This document shows, piece by piece, positions 18,310 through 25,024 of a stretch of DNA of 64,000 nt. Made by a program: the position numbers and the translations under genes. The notes below the pieces were generated by a model. The model was not told the origin of the DNA and searched no databases. It saw nothing but the letters and a program-made list of their open reading frames with translations. The stretch spans positions 7,378 to 71,377 of the forward strand of contig JAEZGX010000013.1 of NCBI GenBank assembly GCA_023416735.1, given 5' to 3'. The first letter of the stretch is position 1. Each line of letters starts with the position of its first letter. This DNA is from Verrucomicrobiota bacterium (lineage in GTDB: Bacteria; Verrucomicrobiota; Verrucomicrobiia; Opitutales; Opitutaceae).

Positions 18310-19020
18310 ATGTTCGTCGCGATTCTCAATCACGGCCATGTTGCCCAAGCGCTCGAGCTCAAGCGCGCCTTCCTTCCGCACGCCCGCACGATCGCGATCG
18401 ACAGCGGCTCCACGCTCACGCCGCTCGAGCGCAGCGGCTTCGATCTCGCGTTGCCCAACGTTTACTATTCCGGGCTGCTGAACGCCGTCGCCGAGCGCAC
18501 CGAACATTTCGCGCCCGACGACCCCATCTTCATTTGGTGCTCCGACGTCACGTGCGACGATCACAGCCGGATGATCGAACTCGCCCGCCGCGCCTTCACC
18601 CGGCCATGGATCGGCATCTACGCGCCTTCCGCGTCGCACTCCGACCAACCCCAGATGCGTAATCGCAACACCGGCACCGTTCGCCGCGTCACGTTCGTCG
18701 ACGGTTTCTGTTTCGCCGTTCGCAGCAGCATCCTTCACCAGCTCTGCCCCATCGACACCCGGCTAAACCGCCGCGGCTGGGGACTCGAAGTCCAACTGGG
18801 CTACATCGCGCGTCATCACCGCTGGTCCACCGTGATCGACGATCGCATCGAGGTGCAACATCCGCGCCACACCGGCTACTCCCGCGCCGATGCCTGGCGC
18901 GAACGCGGCGCCTGGCAAGCCGCGCTCCCGCCCATGCCGCGTCTCTTTCACCGCCTCGCCCGCCGCCCGCTCGCCAAAAAGCCGCTCACCATGCGGCTCA
19001 TGCTCGCACTGCCTTGGTAA
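18310..19020 (+). CDS. Glycosyltransferase-like protein (GT-A fold suspected)
   Basis: A 236-residue soluble protein. The N-terminal part (MFVAILNHGHVAQALELKR) and a central acidic stretch (IFIWCSDVTCDDHSRMIELA) resemble the nucleotide-sugar region of family-2-like glycosyltransferases. VDGFCFAVRSSIL...RRGWGLEVQLGYIARHHR resembles the acceptor-side motif in which a family 2 enzyme carries G.G.E. There is no membrane segment. It is not obviously part of a polysaccharide cluster; the neighbours are a small gene and the ATP-grasp trio. The assignment rests on motif resemblance only. In-frame sequence upstream of 18310 offers no better start. Confidence 0.65.
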   Translation: MFVAILNHGHVAQALELKRAFLPHARTIAIDSGSTLTPLERSGFDLALPNVYYSGLLNAVAERTEHFAPDDPIFIWCSDVTCDDHSRMIELARRAFTRPWIGIYAPSASHSDQPQMRNRNTGTVRRVTFVDGFCFAVRSSILHQLCPIDTRLNRRGWGLEVQLGYIARHHRWSTVIDDRIEVQHPRHTGYSRADAWRERGAWQAALPPMPRLFHRLARRPLAKKPLTMRLMLALPW

Positions 19021-19202
19021 CCACCGCGGGCATACCGCCGTCGCCGCCGCGCGTAAGGGCCCAACGGATACGGCTCCGGCTCCTCGTGGCGTCATAAAAC
19101 GCATGACGCTCCATCGCGTCCCTGGGCGCGTTTCCCTGACCGCCTCCTCGCTGGCAAGACTCCTGCTAAACCTCGTTGTTCACCCACCAGCGACCGCCAC
19201 TC

Positions 19203-20648
19203 GTGTCCATCTTCAGCTCTACTTACGACGCCGGAAATTTTTTCGATGAAATGCTCGCCCCCGGCGGCGATGTCCGGCCGCACTACCGTCGCCTCACCGA
19301 GCGGCTGAGCACGCTGCCGGAAACCGATTTCAACCAGCGCCGCGCCGCGGTCGATCTCGCCTTCCTCAGCCGCGGCGTCACCTTCACTGTTTACGGCGAC
19401 GGCGAGGGCACCGAACGCATTTTCCCGTTCGACCTGATCCCGCGCATCATTCCCGCCGCCGAGTGGACGAAGCTCGAGGCCGGTCTCGCCCAGCGCATCA
19501 CCGCGCTCAACCTCTTCCTCCACGATCTTTACCACGAACAAAAGATCCTGCGCGACCGCATCGTGCCCGCCGCCCTCGTTCTCGGTGCGAAACACTTCCG
19601 TCGCGAGTTCATGAACTTCGACGTTCCCGGCGGCATCTACATCCATATCTGCGGCACCGATCTGATCCGCGACAAGGACGGCCGCTACCTCGTGCTGGAA
19701 GACAATCTCCGCTGTCCATCCGGCGCGTCCTACATGATCGAAAATCGCGCCGCCATGCGCCGCGCGTTTCCCCAGCTGTTCAACAGCTACCGTGTCCGCC
19801 CCGTCGAAACGTATCCCGACGCCCTGCTCAAATCGCTCCTGCACGTCGCGCCCACCCGCCGCGAACGGCCCAACGTCGTCCTCCTCACCCCGGGCGTCTA
19901 CAACAGCGCCTACTTCGAACACACGTTCCTCGCCCGGCAAATGGGCATTCCCATCGTCGAGGGCCGCGATCTTCTGGTGCGCGATTCGCGCGTCTTCATG
20001 CGCACCACCGCGGGGCTCGTTCCGGTTGATGTCATTTACCGGCGCATCGACGACGACTTTCTCGATCCCACCGTTTTCCGTTCGGATTCCATTCTCGGCG
20101 TTCCCGGCCTCGTTAACGCCTACCGGTCCGGCCACGTCGCCCTCGCCAACGCCATCGGCACCGGCGTCGCCGACGACAAGGTCATCTACGCCTACGTCCC
20201 GAAGCTCATCAAATACTACCTCGATCAGGATCCGATCCTGCCAAACGTAAACACCTACCTCCCGTCCGAACCTGCCGATCGGAAGTTCATCCTCGAAAAC
20301 ATTCCCAACCTCGTCGTCAAAGCCGCCAACGAAGCCGGCGGCTACGGCATGCTCATCGGGCCCGCCGCCACCAAAGCCGAATGCGACGACTTCCGCCGCA
20401 AGGTCGCCGCCCACCCGCGAGATTTCATCGCCCAGGATCCGATCAGCCTCTCCCGTTCACCGACTTGGTGCGACGGCCGTCTCGAGGGCCGCCACATCGA
20501 CCTGCGCCCTTACATCCTCTACGGCGAAAAAATCACCGTCACGCCCGGCGGCCTCACCCGCGTCGCCCTGCGCAAGGGCTCCCTCGTCGTCAACTCCTCC
20601 CAAGGCGGCGGCTCCAAGGACACCTGGGTCCTCCAAAAGAACGAGTAA
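19203..20648 (+). CDS. Circularly permuted ATP-grasp protein (DUF404/DUF407 type)
   Basis: A protein of about 481 residues of the circularly permuted ATP-grasp family. Motifs visible include RRAAVDLAFLSRGVTFTVYG, FDLIPRIIPAAEW near the N-terminus, GTDLIRDKDGRYLVLEDNLR with PSGASYMIENR in the middle, VIYRRIDDDFLDP, and NEAGGYGMLIGP and DLRPYILYG near the end. Members probably ligate amino-group compounds using ATP, but no substrate has been fixed for this branch. It is followed by an alpha-E protein and a transglutaminase-like protein, the well-known conserved trio. I chose GTG 19203 (VSIFSSTYDAG) as start because family homology begins there; an in-frame TTG at 19176 is possible. Confidence 0.9.
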   Translation: MSIFSSTYDAGNFFDEMLAPGGDVRPHYRRLTERLSTLPETDFNQRRAAVDLAFLSRGVTFTVYGDGEGTERIFPFDLIPRIIPAAEWTKLEAGLAQRITALNLFLHDLYHEQKILRDRIVPAALVLGAKHFRREFMNFDVPGGIYIHICGTDLIRDKDGRYLVLEDNLRCPSGASYMIENRAAMRRAFPQLFNSYRVRPVETYPDALLKSLLHVAPTRRERPNVVLLTPGVYNSAYFEHTFLARQMGIPIVEGRDLLVRDSRVFMRTTAGLVPVDVIYRRIDDDFLDPTVFRSDSILGVPGLVNAYRSGHVALANAIGTGVADDKVIYAYVPKLIKYYLDQDPILPNVNTYLPSEPADRKFILENIPNLVVKAANEAGGYGMLIGPAATKAECDDFRRKVAAHPRDFIAQDPISLSRSPTWCDGRLEGRHIDLRPYILYGEKITVTPGGLTRVALRKGSLVVNSSQGGGSKDTWVLQKNE

Positions 20649-20752
20649 ACCTCCCACCCGCGTCCCGCCTGCCGTCGAAAACGAAATCGAAAATCCCAAT
20701 TCGAAGATCCTCCGTGCCTTCCGTCCCCATCATCCGCCCGCAAGCCACCGTG

Positions 20753-21787
20753 ATGCTCTCCCGCGTCGCGCATTCCTTGTATTGGATGTCCCGCTACATC
20801 GAGCGCGCCGAAAACATCACGCGTCTGCTCGAGGTGAATCTGCAATTCCTCCTCGATTTCCAGGACATCCAGGACGGCGCGCTCAAGGATCACTGGGGAC
20901 CAATCATCGCCAGTTCGGGCAGCGAGGAACTCTTCTCCTCCCTCTACTCCAGCGCCAATAACCAGGCCGTCACTTCGTTCTTCGCTTTCGATCTTCGCAA
21001 TCCGAGCTCCATCCTCGCGTGCATCTACGCCGCCCGCGAAAACGCGCGCATGATCCGCGACCAGATCTCGCTCGAGATGTGGGAAACCATCAACGAGCTC
21101 TACCTCTTCCTCAAAAATCGCGACTCCACCGACGTCTGGGAAGACGGCCCGCAAAACTTCTTCGACCAGATCAAGCGCCACTCCCACCTTTTCCAAGGTC
21201 TCACCAGCTCCACTTACCCGCGCAACGAGGGCTGGGAGTTCATCGAGTTCGGCAAGTTTCTCGAACGCGCCGACATGACCACGCGCATCCTCGATGTGAA
21301 ATATCACATCCTTCTCCCGAGCGCGAAAGACGTCGGCGGCGCCATCGACACCGCGCAATGGCACGCCGTCCTCCGCTCGGCCAGCGCCCTCGAAGCCTAT
21401 CGCCGTTTCTACGTTCACGAGATCCTGCCGTGGAAGGTCGCCGAGTTCCTCATCTTCTCCGACGCCTTCCCTCGGTCACTCACTTACTGCGTTTCCCAAC
21501 TCGACGAACTTCTCCGCCGCATCCTCGGCGACAACGGCCCGCGCATCCGCACCACCGCCGCCCGCACGTCCCGCCGCCTCCTTGCCGATCTCCAATCGCT
21601 CACCATCGGCGATGTCCTCGAGAAAGGCCTGCACGAATTCCTTCTCGATCTCCAAAAATGCCTCGATCGCATCGGCGACGAGGTTGTCCAAACGACCATG
21701 TTTTATCCCGCAGAAGCCCTCGCTGACGACCAGCAGCAGCAACAACAACAACAGCAGCAGCAGCAAACGTCCGCGTTTTCCGCCTGA
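20753..21787 (+). CDS. Alpha-E domain protein with C-terminal polyglutamine tract
   Basis: A 344-residue, mostly helical protein of the alpha-E family, recognised by the opening MLSRVAHSLYWMSRYIERAE and by ARENARMIRDQIS and FGKFLERADMTTRILDVKYH further on. It is the standard partner of the permuted ATP-grasp and transglutaminase-like proteins. Its role is thought to be as a helper or second catalytic component of a peptide-ligation/hydrolysis system, but no biochemistry is established. The C-terminus is unusual: twelve consecutive glutamines precede TSAFSA. The start ATG at 20753 fits the family start; GTG at 20750 directly abuts it. Confidence 0.9.
   Translation: MLSRVAHSLYWMSRYIERAENITRLLEVNLQFLLDFQDIQDGALKDHWGPIIASSGSEELFSSLYSSANNQAVTSFFAFDLRNPSSILACIYAARENARMIRDQISLEMWETINELYLFLKNRDSTDVWEDGPQNFFDQIKRHSHLFQGLTSSTYPRNEGWEFIEFGKFLERADMTTRILDVKYHILLPSAKDVGGAIDTAQWHAVLRSASALEAYRRFYVHEILPWKVAEFLIFSDAFPRSLTYCVSQLDELLRRILGDNGPRIRTTAARTSRRLLADLQSLTIGDVLEKGLHEFLLDLQKCLDRIGDEVVQTTMFYPAEALADDQQQQQQQQQQQQTSAFSA
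21731..21766 (+). repeat. CAR trinucleotide microsatellite encoding twelve glutamines
   Basis: Twelve CAG/CAA codons arranged as 3 CAG, 4 CAA, 4 CAG, 1 CAA lie near the 3' end of the alpha-E gene. The mixed codons indicate an interrupted, moderately stable tract. Length change by slippage would keep the frame. Confidence 0.95.
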
Positions 21788-21858
21788 CCGCGCCTGGCGC
21801 TTGCCTTCGCTCCCGCCCTCCGGCTCCCTGCTTTTTCTGCCGGCGGCTCGCCGCTCCC

Positions 21859-22713
21859 ATGCTGCTCCACGTCCTTCACCGCACCACGTTCATCTACGCC
21901 GGCCCTGTCCGCGACAGCTCCAACGAGGTCCGACTCCGCCCCGTCGATGACGGCGATCAAACCACCCGCCGCTTCGCGCTGAATCTAAGTCCGGCCACCC
22001 CCGACTTGCGCGACTACATCGATTACTACGGCAATCGCGTTCACTATTTCGATCTCGCCAGCGCTCACGACCATCTCGTCATCGAAGCCCAATCCGAGGT
22101 CGAAACCACCCCGTCCGCTCAGCGTCGTCCAATCCCCGTCGTTCCTCTGCCGCGGCATCAGGGCATCTCCGCCGACGACGAACTGGTCGCCGAATACCTC
22201 GTCGACTCTCCTTACGTCCCCTTCGGCGTCGAACTCCGCTACGAATTACAACAGTTCCTCGCCACGCAGGAGCCGACCGACTCCTGGACTCAGGTCTGCC
22301 GTCTCGGCCGCCACGTGTATCAAACTTTCAGCTACAAACCTCGCACCACCGGCGTGAATACGACCGCCGTCGAAGCCCTCCGGCTCCGCACTGGCGTCTG
22401 CCAGGATTTCGCCCACGTGCTAATCGGTCTTTGCCGGCTCGCCGGCCATCCCACCCGCTACGTCAGCGGCTACTTCTTCAACCCCGACCGCCGCCCCGAC
22501 GAGCTCGAAGCCTCCCACGCCTGGATCGAAGTCCATCTTCCCGGCTACGGCTGGGCCGCCTACGACCCGACTCACGACCGCCCGGCGGACGAGCGCTACG
22601 TCAAAGTCGCCGCCGGCCGCGATTACTCCGACATCCGGCCCGTCAGCGGCACCTACCGCGGCGCCCCGACTCGAGAGCTCCGCGTCGACGTTGCCGTGCG
22701 CGAGATCGGTTGA
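21859..22713 (+). CDS. Transglutaminase-like cysteine protease with N-terminal beta domain
   Basis: A 284-residue protein. Residues 1-85 match the bacterial transglutaminase-like N-terminal domain (LHRTTFIYAGPVRDSSNEVRL...). The core follows with a predicted catalytic triad Cys181 (RTGVCQDFAH), His220 (EASHAWIEVH) and Asp236 (AYDPTHDR). Proteins of this type are thought to be peptidases rather than crosslinkers. It is the third gene of the ATP-grasp/alpha-E/transglutaminase trio, and the spacing (about 70 bp) suggests one transcript. There is no signal peptide, so a cytoplasmic location is inferred. Confidence 0.92.
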   Translation: MLLHVLHRTTFIYAGPVRDSSNEVRLRPVDDGDQTTRRFALNLSPATPDLRDYIDYYGNRVHYFDLASAHDHLVIEAQSEVETTPSAQRRPIPVVPLPRHQGISADDELVAEYLVDSPYVPFGVELRYELQQFLATQEPTDSWTQVCRLGRHVYQTFSYKPRTTGVNTTAVEALRLRTGVCQDFAHVLIGLCRLAGHPTRYVSGYFFNPDRRPDELEASHAWIEVHLPGYGWAAYDPTHDRPADERYVKVAAGRDYSDIRPVSGTYRGAPTRELRVDVAVREIG

Positions 22714-22735
22714 GGCGCGTCTCCATCGACGCGCC
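22714..22735. terminator. Hairpin between convergent genes
   Basis: GGCGCGTC/GACGCGCC (8 bp, 6-base loop) fills the 30-bp gap between the transglutaminase gene and the convergent lipoprotein gene. It lacks a T-tract, so a terminator role is likely but not certain. Confidence 0.55.
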
Positions 22736-22743
22736 ATCTTCGC

Positions 22744-23166
22744 TCACCTCTCCTGCTCGACCGAAATCACCCGGCCGTCGCGAAACACCACTTCATCCCG
22801 CGACCGTTCCCGCCGGCCCGGAATCGTCATGTAATAGGGATAATACGGGCTGCCCCAACCGCGGTGATACCAACCGCGATACAGCAGCATTCCGTCCGGT
22901 CCTTCGTAAGAAATATACGACCACACTTCACTGCGTCCGCTCTGATCCACCCGCTCCCGCACGCGATCCGGATCGCCCAACGCCAGCTTCACCATGTCGG
23001 GCGTGAATCCCATTCCCACCCGGCCTTCGCGAATCAATTGCTGCTCTTCCGGCGTCAACGCATTGAACAACTCCGGTTGTTTCGCGATCCGCGTCTCCGG
23101 CGTCGAGCAACCGCTCAAGATCACCATCCCCACCATCAATGCCACCATCGAAAGAATCGTTTTCAT
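22744..23166 (-). CDS. Putative lipoprotein (140 residues), paralogue of the one at 24017
   Basis: A signal peptide with lipobox (VILSGCS, modified Cys at about 20) is followed by a domain with EEQQLIREGRVGMGFTPDMV and ALGDPDRV, then EVWSYISYE and a C-terminal VVFRDGRVISVEQ. The G.TP..V..ALG.P.....F..GRV layout resembles SmpA/OmlA-type small outer-membrane lipoproteins, which could suggest envelope assembly, but the match is loose. A Tyr/Trp/Gly-rich loop (YRGWYHRGWGSPYYPYY) is specific to this copy. The start at 23166 gives a proper signal peptide; longer upstream frames do not. Confidence 0.85.
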   Translation of the reverse strand: MKTILSMVALMVGMVILSGCSTPETRIAKQPELFNALTPEEQQLIREGRVGMGFTPDMVKLALGDPDRVRERVDQSGRSEVWSYISYEGPDGMLLYRGWYHRGWGSPYYPYYMTIPGRRERSRDEVVFRDGRVISVEQER

Positions 23167-23273
23167 GGAAAGAAATTGTCTGCTGCTGCCAGTGAATTTG
23201 CGCCGCGGTGTTCCGCAAACCGGAACAGTCTTGCCCCTCCCATGACGGCACGCGTTCATCACCGGTTTCACCA

Positions 23274-23954
23274 ATGAAGACGCTCGTTCTCTGGGATATC
23301 GATGGCACTCTCATTTTGTCCGGCGGCGCCGGTGAACGCGCTCTGGTGGTCGCGTTGCGCACGGAATTCAATCTCGAGGGCAACCTCGACGACATCGAAA
23401 TCGCCGGCCGCACCGATCGCTGGATCGTCCGCCACATCCTCGCCAAATACCGGCTTCCCGTCACCGCGGAAAACGTCAGCCGTTTCCTGGCCGGCTACCT
23501 GCGTGCGCTTCCCGAGGAACTTAACAACCCCCACTCTCACGTCCTCCCCGGCGTTCGCGACATCGTCGCCGCACTCGCCGCCCGCGGCGACGTCGCCCAA
23601 GGCCTTCTCACCGGCAACCTTCGCGCCGGCGCCGAACTCAAACTCCGCTACCACGATCTTTGGACGCCTTTCGCTTTCGGCGCTTTCGCCGACGACAGCG
23701 AACTCCGTAACGACCTCGGCCCCCACGCCGTCACGCGCGCCTGCTCTCACCACTCGGTCGAGTTCTCCGCCGATCGCGTCTGGGTCGTGGGCGATACTCC
23801 CCACGACATCGAATGCGGCAAAGCCATCGGCGCCAGCACCCTCGCCGTCGCCACCGGCCGCTACAGCCTCGACGAGCTTCGCGCCCACACCCCAACCGCG
23901 TTATATCCAAACCTCGAAGACACCGCCGCGGTGCTCGAAACGTTGACCCGGTGA
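23274..23954 (+). CDS. HAD-superfamily phosphatase (phosphoglycolate-phosphatase-like)
   Basis: A 226-residue cytoplasmic hydrolase. Motif I is WDIDGT (nucleophile Asp8, acid/base Asp10), motif II is LTGN (GLLTGNLRAGAE) and motif IV is VWVVGDTPHDIECG, with an alpha-helical cap between I and II (about residues 17-85). This is the subfamily I layout of phosphoglycolate phosphatase and related enzymes; the substrate cannot be inferred. The ATG at 23274 directly precedes the first strand. It lies between two paralogous lipoprotein genes on the opposite strand. Confidence 0.88.
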   Translation: MKTLVLWDIDGTLILSGGAGERALVVALRTEFNLEGNLDDIEIAGRTDRWIVRHILAKYRLPVTAENVSRFLAGYLRALPEELNNPHSHVLPGVRDIVAALAARGDVAQGLLTGNLRAGAELKLRYHDLWTPFAFGAFADDSELRNDLGPHAVTRACSHHSVEFSADRVWVVGDTPHDIECGKAIGASTLAVATGRYSLDELRAHTPTALYPNLEDTAAVLETLTR

Positions 23955-24016
23955 CCATCCGCCCGCCGCCTGAATCGGCGGAAGATCCTTGGCGCTTCGC
24001 TAGCGCGCCTCGCGCG

Positions 24017-24439
24017 CTAGCGCCTCCGCTCCACCGCCGTCACCTGTCCGCCTTCGAAAATCACGCGCATCGACTCGTCGCCGCGCCACATATTGTCGCC
24101 GACCGTCACGCCGCCACCGACGCCGGTGTTTCCACGCATGCTACCGACGCCCAATCCGATCGAAAACTTCGGACTCTTGTCCTCGTAAAGCCATACTTCT
24201 CCCTGTCCCTGCGCCGTCGTGCGCGTCACTTTCCGCGCCGGCTCCCCCAGCGCCACCAACACCATTTCCGGCGTAAACCCCACGTCCACCTGCTTGTCGC
24301 GCACCTTTTGCTGCACCTCGGCGGGCCAGGTATTGAACGCCGCCTCGTGCTGCTTCACGCGCGAATCGACCGTCGAACAACCCGCCACCAGGCCGACAAC
24401 CCCCGCCACCACCATCGTCTTCAAAAAATTAGTGTTCAT
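24017..24439 (-). CDS. Putative lipoprotein (140 residues), paralogue of the one at 22744
   Basis: It has the same length and layout as the lipoprotein at 22744: signal peptide with lipobox GLVAGCS, then VDSRVKQHEAAFNTWPAEVQ, VDVGFTPEMVLVALGEP, EVWLYED, and a C-terminal VIFEGGQVTAVERR. The middle loop differs, being glycine-rich (GLGVGSMRGNTGVGGG) instead of Tyr-rich. Envelope function is inferred only. The start codon ATGAACACTAA lies inside a dispersed repeat element (24429-24457), so the initiation region appears to have been supplied by the repeat. Longer in-frame starts upstream give no credible signal peptide. Confidence 0.82.
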   Translation of the reverse strand: MNTNFLKTMVVAGVVGLVAGCSTVDSRVKQHEAAFNTWPAEVQQKVRDKQVDVGFTPEMVLVALGEPARKVTRTTAQGQGEVWLYEDKSPKFSIGLGVGSMRGNTGVGGGVTVGDNMWRGDESMRVIFEGGQVTAVERRR

Positions 24440-24457
24440 TCGTGTGCATTCGTGGTT
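24429..24457. repeat. ACCACGAATG-type dispersed repeat arm over lipoprotein start
   Basis: On the minus strand this reads AACCACGAATGCACACGAAT followed by GAACACTAA. It is the same family as the inverted repeat at 57870-57940 (ACCACGGATGAACACGGAT). Only one arm is present here, and its end provides the ATG of the lipoprotein gene. Confidence 0.7.
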
Positions 24458-24527
24458 TCCACTGCCTGTTCGTTCCATCGACACCGCCTGATCCCCCCGG
24501 TTCATCTCTCCGCCTGATCCTTTCAGT

Positions 24528-24965
24528 ATGAAGAAATTCACCATCGCCATCGGCTCCGACCACGCAGGCTTCGCCTACAAGGAAGCCATCAAAACCATGC
24601 TCCTCCAGGAGGGGCACACGGTCCGCGACTTCGGCACTCACAGCGATGCGGCGTGCGACTACCCCGACTTCATCCGTCCCGTCGCCGAAGCCGTTGCCCG
24701 CGGCGAATTCGAACGCGGCATCGTTCTCGGCGGTTCGGGTAACGGCGAAGCGATCGTCGCCAACCGCGTCCGCGGCGTTCGCTGCGGTCTCTGCTGGAAC
24801 GAACAGGTTGCGATGTGGAACCGCTCCCACAACGACGGCAACTGCCTCTCCCTCGGGCAGCGCACCGTCACCGAAGCCGAAGCGCTCCACATCGTGAAGG
24901 TCTGGCTCGCCACCGAATTCGAAGGCGGCCGCCACGCCGCGCGCATCGCCAAGATCGACCGCTGA
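24528..24965 (+). CDS. rpiB: Ribose-5-phosphate isomerase B family (RpiB/LacAB)
   Basis: A 145-residue sugar-phosphate isomerase of the pentose phosphate pathway, interconverting ribose-5-phosphate and ribulose-5-phosphate. Visible motifs are IGSDHAGF (residues 8-15), GGSGNGEA (68-75) and NRSHNDGNCLSLG (98-110). The E. coli-type active-site cysteine (CGTGIG) is replaced by Gly (GGSGNGE), as in the mycobacterial-type enzymes that use the Glu of that loop as base. The downstream helicase gene starts within about 60 bases on the same strand. Related sugar isomerases cannot be excluded. Confidence 0.92.
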   Translation: MKKFTIAIGSDHAGFAYKEAIKTMLLQEGHTVRDFGTHSDAACDYPDFIRPVAEAVARGEFERGIVLGGSGNGEAIVANRVRGVRCGLCWNEQVAMWNRSHNDGNCLSLGQRTVTEAEALHIVKVWLATEFEGGRHAARIAKIDR

Positions 24966-25024
24966 TCGCCGGCGGGCGCGCCCACGGATTGCCCCCACCG
25001 GCCCAATCCACTTTCTTCGCACGC

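Noticed and set aside
24815..25024. N-terminal extension of RecD2 over the end of rpiB
   Set aside because: The extra 70 codons are an Arg/Pro-rich shadow of rpiB; family similarity begins just after GTG 25025.
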